Shown here one piece after another: positions 42,084 to 50,330 of a stretch of 59,013 nt of DNA. Both the position numbers and the translations under genes were made by a program. The notes under the pieces were generated by a model. The model ran no database searches and was not told the DNA's origin. It saw only the letters and a program-made list of their open reading frames with translations. The DNA lies in NCBI RefSeq assembly GCF_003813865.1, contig NZ_RMVG01000025.1, positions 1 through 59,013 of the forward strand, in the 5' to 3' direction. The stretch comes from Candidatus Pantoea deserta. GTDB taxonomy: Bacteria; Pseudomonadota; Gammaproteobacteria; Enterobacterales; Enterobacteriaceae. Position 1 is the stretch's first letter. Each line of letters opens with the position of its first letter.

Positions 42084-42770
42084 ATGACAACTAAACAACT
42101 TCTTAAACCCAGCTATAAGCTGAACAGACTCAGCCTGCCAGAAGCGCTCGCTGAATCCCTGCGCGAACGTATTCTTAATGGAGAGTTCAAAGAAGGGGAA
42201 GCGCTCGTTCAGGAAACCATCGCCGCAGAGTATGAGGTCAGCCGGATGCCGGTTCGTGAAGCCATACGTCAGCTGGAAGCGTCCGGACTGGTTGTGACCA
42301 GAATGCATAAGGGCGCATTTGTTAACTCCATTCCTGTTGATCAGATAAGCGAGCTCTTTGAACTTCGCGCTCTCCTGGAGTGCGAAATTTTTGCCCACGC
42401 CATCCCCCGTATGAATTCGGCTCATATCAGTACGGCCCAAGATGTGCTCGGCCAGCTGGAAGACGCCTATCATCGCAAAGACATCAAGCTCTGGGGCAAG
42501 CTTAACTGGGAGTTTCACCGCTCTTTATATGTGCCCGCTGAACGTGTTCAGACCCTGCAGATTATTCAGGGCATCAATGTGCAGACCGATCGGTACATAC
42601 GCCTGCAGCTGCTGCTGACTGAAGCTCTGGAAGAGGCGGAGCGCGATCATAAAGAGCTGCTGCAGCTGGCTATAAAAGGGGAAGTTGAACGCGGGGTCGA
42701 AAAAATGCGTGAACATATCCAGACGGCGGGTAAAAATCTGCTCAGCGTATTGAAAAAGGGCCATGACTGA
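42084..42770 (+). CDS. GntR/FadR-family (FCD) transcriptional regulator
   Basis: A 228-residue regulator. The winged HTH fills residues about 18-80 (LAESLRERILNGEFKEGEAL, EYEVSRMPVREAIRQLEASG, VVTRMHKGAFV). The all-helical FCD ligand domain follows, with metal-type residues in WEFHRSLY, DHKELLQL and MREHIQ. The frame is open from 42027, but conservation begins at the ATG 42084, and the operator lies just before it. Members of this family sense small organic or amino acids. Its palindrome recurs at four promoters of the surrounding genes, so it is the probable master regulator of hydroxyproline use. Confidence 0.92.
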   Translation: MTTKQLLKPSYKLNRLSLPEALAESLRERILNGEFKEGEALVQETIAAEYEVSRMPVREAIRQLEASGLVVTRMHKGAFVNSIPVDQISELFELRALLECEIFAHAIPRMNSAHISTAQDVLGQLEDAYHRKDIKLWGKLNWEFHRSLYVPAERVQTLQIIQGINVQTDRYIRLQLLLTEALEEAERDHKELLQLAIKGEVERGVEKMREHIQTAGKNLLSVLKKGHD

Positions 42771-42781
42771 CCCTCATGTCA

Positions 42782-44275
42782 TTACCGGTCGCTGAATCCA
42801 TATGCAGACCAGTTTTCTGTCACGCATGACTGTACGCTGGCCGGGTAAGAGTGGCTAAAGGATGCGGGTCTGGCGCGGTGTGAGCCCTGAAACTCTTCCG
42901 GGAACAGGCAGCTTACAATGCTTTTTACACTCTCTCCCTGCTGCTTTTCTTCCGGGTTAAGGTAAGGGACAAGCGGGATCCCGGGCAAAGAGGGATAGGT
43001 AAAGTAATCCCGTTCAGGATGGCTGCGGGTTGCCATCGCCCATACGACCTGATCGATACGTGTAATATCAATATCGTTACCGACCAAAATAACTTTCGGG
43101 ATCAGCCAGCCTACATGCGAGCGGAAAAATATGTGCGCAATCTGATGACTGAACGCTTCCGCCGTTGTTTTCATTTTCGCCAGTTTCTGCGTATCAATTG
43201 AGAATACGATCCAGCACGATGCAGCTTCATAAGAGCACCATGCCATATCGACAGGCATCGCGTTTTCCTTCATCAGCGAAAGCGCCTGAGCTGACATCAT
43301 GGTTCCCCAGATGGTATGGTTCTCTTCAGGCGGCAGGCCGGCTACACATACCGGCAGAATGGCCTGATTACGCCACGTAACCGCATGGACGTGAAACACA
43401 GGCTGCGATTTACCTTCCGGAAAACTGTATCCATGGTATTCCCCCATCGGGCCTTCTGGTGCCTTTTCATCAAAGCTTATCTCGCCTTCCACAATAATTT
43501 CTGCACTGGCCGGCACGTACAGCCCCGATGTTTCACATCTTACGACCTCAACGGGCGTGCCAGTCAGCGCACCCACATAGCCCGGCTCGCTAACCCCCGC
43601 CGGAAGCGGCATGCCGGCAACAGCAAGCGCGGCAGGAGGTACACCAAGCGCCATTGCCCATGGCGTATTGAGGCCTTGTCTGGCCCACATATCACGGATC
43701 ATGCCAACGTGCTGCTGCGGCATGGCAGGACCCACCAGGGTATTCTTATTCCGCAGCATCAGCCTGCCAACTGACCAGCTGTCCCACTGGCCGTCCGGTG
43801 ACTGCACAACGTGCATACCGTATGTGCCAAAATATTTTCCGCCGTCTTCGGCATGAAGCCGGGGGACGGGAAACAGCGTAAGGTCTACGTCCGCGCCTTT
43901 ACGGATATTTTCCTTACAGGGGCCGGTCGGCAGGCAAACCGGATCCAGGGGAGTGGCACATGATGCCCTGGTGATTTTTTCCAGAATTTCGCGAGGCGTT
44001 GCGGTTTCAGGCAGACCAAAATGTGCTGCAACGCGGGAATATTCCCGCCCGGGTACGCTGCGCATGCCTGCAGGTGCGCCCAGAATACGAAAGCCGTTTG
44101 AATTAAGCAGGGATTCAAAAAGCGGGGCAGACTGGCGGGTTTCATAAACGCGGCGGGTAATGGCACCAGCCTCAAGATCCGGGTCTACGGGCACGTTAAT
44201 CCTGACAAGGTCGCCCTGTTTTTCCAGCAGTCGGATAAATGCGCGGAAGTTCATGGCGGGGGATAAGTTCGGCAA
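42782..44275 (-). CDS. UbiD-family prenyl-FMN-dependent decarboxylase, pyrrole-2-carboxylate type (candidate)
   Basis: A 497-residue UbiD fold. Catalytic-site sequence is present: IVEGEISFDEKAPEGPMGEY carries the conserved acidic residues, and GVPPAALAVAGMPLP and VILVGNDIDITRIDQVVWAM are UbiD signatures. GAGG five bases before the TTG at 44275 supports that start; an ATG seven codons later lacks a site. No UbiX (prenyl-FMN synthase) gene is in the window. Lying in the hydroxyproline operon, it may act on pyrrole-2-carboxylate, which forms by dehydration of the pathway's cyclic imine. That link is inference; phenolic-acid decarboxylation is the alternative. Confidence 0.85.
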   Translation of the reverse strand: MPNLSPAMNFRAFIRLLEKQGDLVRINVPVDPDLEAGAITRRVYETRQSAPLFESLLNSNGFRILGAPAGMRSVPGREYSRVAAHFGLPETATPREILEKITRASCATPLDPVCLPTGPCKENIRKGADVDLTLFPVPRLHAEDGGKYFGTYGMHVVQSPDGQWDSWSVGRLMLRNKNTLVGPAMPQQHVGMIRDMWARQGLNTPWAMALGVPPAALAVAGMPLPAGVSEPGYVGALTGTPVEVVRCETSGLYVPASAEIIVEGEISFDEKAPEGPMGEYHGYSFPEGKSQPVFHVHAVTWRNQAILPVCVAGLPPEENHTIWGTMMSAQALSLMKENAMPVDMAWCSYEAASCWIVFSIDTQKLAKMKTTAEAFSHQIAHIFFRSHVGWLIPKVILVGNDIDITRIDQVVWAMATRSHPERDYFTYPSLPGIPLVPYLNPEEKQQGESVKSIVSCLFPEEFQGSHRARPASFSHSYPASVQSCVTENWSAYGFSDR

Positions 44276-44292
44276 AATAACCTCAGTACAGA

Positions 44293-44316
44293 AGGGCCAT
44301 CCGGCAGGATGGCCCT
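44293..44316 (-). terminator. Strong hairpin between epimerase and UbiD genes
   Basis: AGGGCCATCC (44293-44302) pairs perfectly with GGATGGCCCT (44307-44316) around GGCA. The minus-strand tail is TCTGTACTG, only weakly T-rich, so it may attenuate rather than end transcription into the UbiD gene. Confidence 0.65.
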
Positions 44317-44321
44317 GAAAA

Positions 44322-45323
44322 TCATACGAGCTGGAATCCGTGAGCGAGAGGATCGCGATCGTCTACAATGATGGTGTTATGTCCGGTCACCCTGGCCCAG
44401 CCAGCAACGCTTGGCAGGATAGCTTTGTGATACCCCACTTTGGTCTCACCCTCAATGCGGCAGTTAAAGAGCGTACCAATAATACTTTCATGGATAAACG
44501 TATCGCCCACTGCCAGCTGACCTTTCGCAGCCAGCTGCGCCATGCGAGCTGATGAGCCGGTTCCGCAGGGAGAACGATCTATTGCCTTGTCACCATAAAA
44601 TACGGCGTTACGTGAGCTGGCCGTGGCATTTTTGGGTTTGTCCGTCCACATCACGTGGCTCACACCCTTAATGCGCGGATCTTCAGGATGCTCGGGCCTT
44701 ACGGTATCCTGAACCAGCCGGCGGATAATCGGGCTCAGCCTGACAATTTCGCTGGCTGACATGGACTCAAGCCCGGGCCAGTTTTTCTGTGGCTCAATAA
44801 TGACGTAATAGTTACCGCCGTACGATAAATCTACGGTAAGCGGCCCGAGTCCCGGAACGTCAATTTCAATGTTTTCAGCATGAAGATAGCTTGCCACATT
44901 AAACAGCCGGACCTCTTCCACGTACTGTCCGAGTCGGGTGTATTCCACTTCTATTTTGCCCGCCGGTGCCTCGATGGCCAGCTTTCCTTCCTGAGCAGGA
45001 ACGACCAGTCCTTCCTCTATAGCGGCTGTCACCGTGCCGATGGTTCCGTGTCCGCACATAGGCAGACATCCGCTGACCTCTATGAAAAGAACGCCCACAT
45101 CGCAGTCCGGACGCGAAGAAGGATAGAGAATGGTGCCTGACATCACGTCGTGACCGCGAGGCTCAAACATCAGCGCCTTGCGCACCCAGTCATGCTCGCG
45201 TGTAAAAATCTCACGCTTCTCAGACATCGATACATTCGGCATAAAAGGAGCCCCGCCCGCCACAACGCGTACCGGGTTTCCACAGGTGTGGGCGTCCACA
45301 CAGAAAAAGGTATTTCTTGCCAT
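44322..45323 (-). CDS. 4-hydroxyproline epimerase (proline-racemase family)
   Basis: Converts trans-4-hydroxy-L-proline to cis-4-hydroxy-D-proline without a cofactor. In the 333-residue protein both catalytic cysteines are present: C90 in MCGHGTIG and C253 in DRSPCGTGSSAR. That separates it from trans-3-hydroxyproline dehydratases, in which the second position is Thr. HTCGNPVRVV near residue 12 is the substrate-carboxylate region. The start is 13 bases after the D-amino-acid dehydrogenase stop, so the two form an operon. Epimerase and dehydrogenase are the first two pathway steps. Confidence 0.93.
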   Translation of the reverse strand: MARNTFFCVDAHTCGNPVRVVAGGAPFMPNVSMSEKREIFTREHDWVRKALMFEPRGHDVMSGTILYPSSRPDCDVGVLFIEVSGCLPMCGHGTIGTVTAAIEEGLVVPAQEGKLAIEAPAGKIEVEYTRLGQYVEEVRLFNVASYLHAENIEIDVPGLGPLTVDLSYGGNYYVIIEPQKNWPGLESMSASEIVRLSPIIRRLVQDTVRPEHPEDPRIKGVSHVMWTDKPKNATASSRNAVFYGDKAIDRSPCGTGSSARMAQLAAKGQLAVGDTFIHESIIGTLFNCRIEGETKVGYHKAILPSVAGWARVTGHNTIIVDDRDPLAHGFQLV

Positions 45324-45336
45324 GGTCTTATCTCGC

Positions 45337-46578
45337 TCAGTTAAAACGCTTGATGGAGTAGGGGGTGTAGTCCAGAGAATCCGGTCGGGAGTAAATTAAG
45401 TCAGCAATCAGCCTGCCCGTGGTTGCCGACTGGGTCAGCCCCAGATGACCATGGCCAAAGGCGTAATAAACATGTGAGTGCAGGGATGAACGACTGATGA
45501 CCGGCAGGCTGTCAGGCGTGCTGGGGCGATGGCCAGCCCAGTGGATCCCTTCCGTTTTTTTCAGCGTGGGGAGATAAATTTCTGCCAGTTTTGCCAGTGA
45601 GGAGGCGCGTTTATAGTTCGGCTTGTCATTTATGCCACCAAACTCTGCTGCACCGCCAATACGCAGGCCACAGCTCAGCGGGGTAGCCACAAATTTCCGC
45701 TCTGCAAAAATGACTTCACGGGAAAGCTGAACGCCGGAGTCCTGTATCGTGGTGTTATAGCCACGCTCACTTTCAACCAGGCTCTTTTCGCCGAGCATCT
45801 CGGCCAGCTTACGGGACCATACGCCAGCGGCAATGACAATATCATCGGCAAAATGGGTGCGACCGTCCTTCATTTTAACCTGCTGCTGTCCCGCGCCGGC
45901 CGTCTGAATTTCGCCTACATCGCCCTTAATGACGTTCACGCCCTGCTTAATCAGCCAGCCGCGCAGTTCATCCACGATGACTTTGGGATCGTTGATGTGT
46001 GACCACTGGGGCGTAAACACCGCATGCGTGACCTTACTGCTCAGCGCAGGTTCAAGCGCGCGCGCCTCATCGCCGGTCATATGCTGTACGCGAATGCCAG
46101 CCTGCTCACGCAGTTCCCACTCATGTTTTTCAGCGTTATAGCCTGCCTCAGTCTCATAAACCGTTAATGCACCGTCCCTGTGCAGCTCCTTCATGAGCCC
46201 GGTATCTTCCAGCATAGGTAGCAGGTCGTTATAGACGCGAGAGTTCAGCACCGATAGCGACCGGTAAATGCGCATGAATTCGTCTTTCTTGCCCGATCTG
46301 TAAAAACGCAGCAGCCATGGCAGCAGTTTTAAAGCATGTGCAGGCCGCACTGCCAGCGGACCAAGCGGATCCAGCATCCATCCGGGAACCTTCATGAATA
46401 TGCCAGGAACTGCGGCCGGAATAACCTCTGTGACGGCAATGCCGCCTGCATTACCGAATGAGGTTTTATCTCCTTCGGGCTGACGATCTACAACGGTAAC
46501 TTCCGCTCCTTCTTTGTGAAGGTAATACGCGACAGAAAGACCAATAATCCCTGCCCCAACAACTGTGATTTTCTTCAT
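45337..46578 (-). CDS. D-hydroxyproline dehydrogenase (DadA-like FAD oxidoreductase)
   Basis: Oxidises cis-4-hydroxy-D-proline to 1-pyrroline-4-hydroxy-2-carboxylate, passing electrons to the membrane quinone pool. The 413-residue single-chain DadA-type protein opens with the dinucleotide motif VVGAGIIGLSVAYYL and has the DAO-fold signature ADDIVIAAGVWSRKL and a C-terminal YYAFGHGHLGLTQSATTG. AAGG nine bases before the ATG at 46578 fixes the start. It is the first gene of the operon, preceded by an ATTGGATCCAGT operator. A general D-amino-acid role is possible, but the operon context specifies hydroxyproline. Confidence 0.91.
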   Translation of the reverse strand: MKKITVVGAGIIGLSVAYYLHKEGAEVTVVDRQPEGDKTSFGNAGGIAVTEVIPAAVPGIFMKVPGWMLDPLGPLAVRPAHALKLLPWLLRFYRSGKKDEFMRIYRSLSVLNSRVYNDLLPMLEDTGLMKELHRDGALTVYETEAGYNAEKHEWELREQAGIRVQHMTGDEARALEPALSSKVTHAVFTPQWSHINDPKVIVDELRGWLIKQGVNVIKGDVGEIQTAGAGQQQVKMKDGRTHFADDIVIAAGVWSRKLAEMLGEKSLVESERGYNTTIQDSGVQLSREVIFAERKFVATPLSCGLRIGGAAEFGGINDKPNYKRASSLAKLAEIYLPTLKKTEGIHWAGHRPSTPDSLPVISRSSLHSHVYYAFGHGHLGLTQSATTGRLIADLIYSRPDSLDYTPYSIKRFN

Positions 46579-46626
46579 CTGCAAGCACCTTACTTCCGGT
46601 CCGGATTAAAAATCTTATTTTTGTAT

Positions 46627-46638
46627 ACTGGATCCAAT
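46627..46638 (-). promoter_or_regulatory. GntR operator before the D-hydroxyproline dehydrogenase operon
   Basis: The minus strand reads ATTGGATCCAGT, the same 12-mer as the site before the deaminase gene; palindromic core TGGATCCA at 46629-46636, about 50 bp from the start codon. Confidence 0.82.
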
Positions 46639-46717
46639 GTCCGATTCTGTATCGGTCTTTCTGGTCGCGACAATACTTTTTGCTTATGGATAATTAATTT
46701 TGTGAGCCGGATCGGTC

Positions 46718-47584
46718 TCAGGCTTCAGCAGTATGCGACTGAGCCCGGGATGATATGAACGCAGCACAGGTAATGAGACCTGCGCCAAGTAACGTTCGCA
46801 CATCCGGTGTCTGTGAAAGCAGAAGCCATGCAAGCGCAATCACATATACCGGTTCCATGGCGATCACGACGGCTGCGGTCTTGGCTTGCAGTTGCCGCAG
46901 TCCGTAAGTGAGCAGCGTATAAGCCAGCCCTGTGCATACCACGCCCAGAATGATGATTAACCAGAGTTCAGAGCCCGGAGTTTTTAAAAGGCCCGGCGCA
47001 CCGGCTGGAAGGGCAATCAGCATGCAACCGAGGCACTGCGCCCAGGACGCCTGCAGAGAGGATGCCGCCGTCCTGACGTGACGGTTAACCATAACGATAA
47101 CCGCGTAGGACAGGCCACCCGCCAGGCCCCAGATCATACCCGAAGACACGCCGCCGGCACTGACCAGCCCGGGAGAGAGTATCAGCAGGCCCGCGACAAT
47201 AAGCGTTATCACGGTCATATCTGTAAAGCTGAGCTTCTCCCGGTAAAAAAGGGCTTCAAGAAGCATGACGAAAGCCGGAAAGCAGGCAAAACCCAGTGTG
47301 CCGATAGCTACTCCGCCTTCGCGGACGCCCATGAAAAAGCAGAACCAGTGAAGGCCCAGAAGCGCGCCATTCATCACCAGCCGACTAAGGTCGCCCGCCC
47401 GCATGTTTTTCCAGGGCAGCCCGTGCCTGAAGGCCATCACGCCGGTCAGCAACAGCATGGCAAAAAGCCCTCTTCCAAAAACAATGGTCATGATGTCAGC
47501 AGATACACGTTCGCTGATGAGTGCAGACAGGGCAAACAGCAGGGTACAGGTCTGAACTGAAAGATATTGCTTAACGTTTTGCAT
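46718..47584 (-). CDS. EamA/DMT-family transporter
   Basis: A 288-residue inner-membrane protein with ten hydrophobic spans in two EamA repeats (FGRGLFAMLLLTGVMAFRHG, EGGVAIGTLGFACFPAFVML, GLAYTLLTYGLRQLQAKTAA). Members export amino acids or metabolites. GGAGGTGACTT precedes the ATG. It is divergent from the LysR gene at 47681, its probable regulator, and convergent with none of the pathway genes; it lies 133 bp upstream of the hydroxyproline operon operator. A proline/amino-acid exporter is possible but unproved. Confidence 0.86.
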   Translation of the reverse strand: MQNVKQYLSVQTCTLLFALSALISERVSADIMTIVFGRGLFAMLLLTGVMAFRHGLPWKNMRAGDLSRLVMNGALLGLHWFCFFMGVREGGVAIGTLGFACFPAFVMLLEALFYREKLSFTDMTVITLIVAGLLILSPGLVSAGGVSSGMIWGLAGGLSYAVIVMVNRHVRTAASSLQASWAQCLGCMLIALPAGAPGLLKTPGSELWLIIILGVVCTGLAYTLLTYGLRQLQAKTAAVVIAMEPVYVIALAWLLLSQTPDVRTLLGAGLITCAAFISSRAQSHTAEA

Positions 47585-47680
47585 AAGTCACCTCCATGAC
47601 AGCCTAACAGTGCACGGCAATCCTATAAAATGAATGTTACACTGCCTGCCTATTCGAAATACTGATAGGTGATGCTCGAT

Positions 47681-48541
47681 ATGAAAGACCGCAATCTGGA
47701 AATCAGCTGGCTCAAGACATTCGTTACGGTTGCCCACACGGGGTCAATGACGCAGGCCACGGAGCTGCTTTACAGGTCGCAGTCGGCCATCAGCATGCAC
47801 ATCAAAAATATTGAGGAGACGCTGGGAAGAAAAGTCTTTAACCGCGATATACGTCGGCTGTCGCTCACGCCCGCGGGTAAAGAACTGTTGCATCATGCCC
47901 AGAAAATTCTTGGCGTATACTCTGAAGCAATGCAGTCTCTTATCGGTTCCGACGTCAGGGGGACGCTCAGCCTGGGATTACCGGATGATTTTGTTAAGCA
48001 ATACCTGCCCGGTCTGCTGCGCTCGTTTTCTGAAAAATATCCGTTCATTGAGATCTCGCTTATCTGCGAGCCCTCACTTTCACTGATTCCGAAGATCGAA
48101 TCCGGCGAACTGGACGTAGCTGTCGTGACGCGAGACAGACCGGACCGGGGACATTTTCTTTTTAGCGAGCCGCTGGTCTGGACCGGCAGTGAAACCTGTA
48201 ATCTCCTGGACAGGTCTCCCCTTCCGGTTGCTATGTATGAATACGGCAGCGAGGCGCGTAAAAAGGTTTTGCAGGCGCTCGATGCGCTGGAAAGCGGTTA
48301 CCGGGTGGTTTACAGCAGTCCCTACATTGCCGGCCAGATTGCAGCAGTAGAGAGTGGTATGGCGGTTGCGGTACTGACCCGCTGCAGCGTGCCGGAACAT
48401 CTTACGGTGCTCAGGTCTTCACGGCTGCCAGCTATGCCCGCCCTGGACGTTGTTGTTTTCGCAAGCCAGCAGTCTGCCAATAAGTCCCTGGCATCATTGC
48501 TGGTTCAGGAGGTGATTTCTGTGATGGGAACGACTGACTGA
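47681..48541 (+). CDS. LysR-family regulator
   Basis: A 286-residue LTTR. The HTH occupies residues 5-65 (ISWLKTFVTVAHTGSMTQAT, YRSQSAISMHIKNIEETLGR, VFNRDIRRLSLTPAG), and the effector domain begins near residue 93 (GTLSLGLPDDFVKQYLPGLL). AGG at the preferred distance before the ATG at 47681 makes it likelier than upstream GTG/ATG codons at 47669-47672. It is divergent from the EamA transporter (about 95-bp shared region), which it most likely activates, like other LTTR/exporter pairs. Confidence 0.9.
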   Translation: MKDRNLEISWLKTFVTVAHTGSMTQATELLYRSQSAISMHIKNIEETLGRKVFNRDIRRLSLTPAGKELLHHAQKILGVYSEAMQSLIGSDVRGTLSLGLPDDFVKQYLPGLLRSFSEKYPFIEISLICEPSLSLIPKIESGELDVAVVTRDRPDRGHFLFSEPLVWTGSETCNLLDRSPLPVAMYEYGSEARKKVLQALDALESGYRVVYSSPYIAGQIAAVESGMAVAVLTRCSVPEHLTVLRSSRLPAMPALDVVVFASQQSANKSLASLLVQEVISVMGTTD

Positions 48542-48547
48542 AGCCTT

Positions 48548-48565
48548 AACCCGCCGGAGCGGGCT
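48548..48565. terminator. Short hairpin between LysR and pckA
   Basis: CCCGC-CGGA-GCGGG at 48550-48563 between the converging LysR and pckA genes; no T run, so only a weak terminator candidate. Confidence 0.35.
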
Positions 48566-48577
48566 GAGGCCAGCGCA

Positions 48578-50203
48578 TTAACCCTGGGGGCCTGCGGCTT
48601 CGAGAGCGGCACCTGCCGGTGTATCGGTATATCTGACAAAATTTTTGCGAAAAAGTCCGGCCAGAGATTCTGCCTCTGCCTGCCATTCCAGCTCGCTTCT
48701 CCAGCTGTTACGTGGGTCGAGAAGTGCCTCATCCACGCCCGGCACGCTGACCGGCAACGAAAGGTTAAATACCGGCAGGGTAATGACGTCCTGTGAGTTC
48801 AGCGTATCGTCAAGTATGGCATTGATGATGGACCGCGTATCCTTCAGCGAAATGCGTTTTCCCGCCCCGTTCCATCCGGTATTGACCAGCCAGGCCTCAG
48901 CCCCGGCCGTCTCCATGCGTTCGGCCAGTACCCGGGCATAGGTTGTCGGGTGCAGGGTCAGAAACGCGGCACCAAAGCAGGCGGAAAATGTTGGCGTGGG
49001 TTGGGTTATGCCGCGCTCCGTTCCGGCAAGCCTGGCGGTAAACCCTGACAGGAAGTGGTACATCGCCTGGTCACGCGTCAGCCGGGAAACCGGCGGCAGC
49101 ACACCGAATGCGTCTGCGGTCAGGAAGATGATTTTACGGGCGTGACCCGCGCGGGACACTGGCGTAACGATGTTTGGGATGTGGTGCAGCGGGTAGGACA
49201 CGCGTGTATTTTCCGTTTTGCTGCCGTCATTATAATCCGGCGTGCCGTCCGTGCGAATGACAACGTTTTCCAGCAGCGCATTGCGGCGGATGGCGCGCCA
49301 GATGTCGGGTTCAGACTCTTCAGAAAGTCCGATAGTTTTGGCATAGCATCCCCCTTCAAAGTTAAACACACCCTTCTCATCCCAGCCGTGCTCATCATCA
49401 CCAATCAGACGTCGGGACGGATCGGTTGAAAGCGTGGTCTTCCCCGTACCGGACAATCCGAAAAATATGGCCACGTCACCTTTTTCCCCAACGTTGGCCG
49501 AACAGTGCATGGAAGCAATACCTTTCAGCGGCAGCAGATAATTCATCACTGAAAACATACCCTTTTTCATTTCACCGCCGTACCAGGTCCCGCCGATGAG
49601 CTGTATTTTTTCAGTGAGATTAAAGGTTATAAAGTTTTCTGAGTTCAGCCCCTGCTCGCGCCAGTGCGGGTTTGTGCATTTTGCCCCGTTCAGGACGGTG
49701 AATTCCGGTTCAAAAATCTCCTTCTCTTCTGCCATCAGAGCAATAAACATATTTTTAACGAAGTGGGCCTGCCAGGCGACCTCGGTCACGAATCTGACAC
49801 CGATCCGGCTGTCCTCATTGGCCCCACACCTGGCGTCTATTACAAAGAGTCGCTGTGCAGAAAGTCGCTACGTCACCGTGTCTTTCAGCGATACCCAGTG
49901 TTGCTCTGAAAGAGGGTGATTGTCATTGCGTGCGCCCGGCGTGTCGCTCCATCACACGGTTTCACGCGTCAGATTGTCCCGGACAATGTATTTATCCCTG
50001 GGCGAGCGGCCAGTAAAAACACCAGTATCAACGGACACTGCGCCGGTGCTGGTTACCGTACCTGTCTCATGTCCCTGAAGATCTGACGCCGTTTCTTCAC
50101 GGAACAACAAATCAAAACCGGGATCGTAAATAAGCTCACGGATGTCGTTAATACCTGCCTGCTGCAGGTGCGCCCTGACCCGCTGCTCTGCCAGACCTGT
50201 CAT
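48578..50203 (-). pseudogene. pckA: ATP-type phosphoenolpyruvate carboxykinase with two in-frame stops
   Basis: Would convert oxaloacetate and ATP to PEP for gluconeogenesis. The reading frame matches PckA from MTGLAEQRVRAHLQQAGIND (start 50203, AAAGG before it) to the last residue, with no frameshift. Two nonsense codons interrupt it: TGA at 49952-49954, where family members have Trp of the TFWW region, and TAG at 49868-49870 in the VTRQLS region. Beyond them the kinase core is intact: FFGLSGTGKTTLSTD (Walker A), YGGEMKKGMF, MHCSANVGEKGD and STDPSRRLIGDDEHGW. DARCGAN replaces the usual DAFCGAN. A GntR palindrome lies 31 bp before its start. Confidence 0.9.
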
Positions 50204-50233
50204 GCCTTTCTCTTGAAACTATAGGTTATGGAT

Positions 50234-50245
50234 ATTGGATCCAAT
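50234..50245. promoter_or_regulatory. GntR operator between pckA and the imine reductase gene
   Basis: ATTGGATCCAAT, a perfect 12-bp palindrome in the 127-bp divergent region; it can control both pckA and the Ldh2-family gene. Confidence 0.83.
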
Positions 50246-50330
50246 GTAAATTTAGCCTAGAGTGTCCCTGAGTTCATTAATGTGGTGCAGATCAAATCCC
50301 GACGATCCATCGACCAAGGAGTCAGTTACG

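Noticed and set aside
49952..49954. TGA in pckA as a selenocysteine codon
   Set aside because: PckA families have Trp here, no plausible SECIS hairpin follows directly, and a second stop (TAG) lies 84 bp further on in the same frame.
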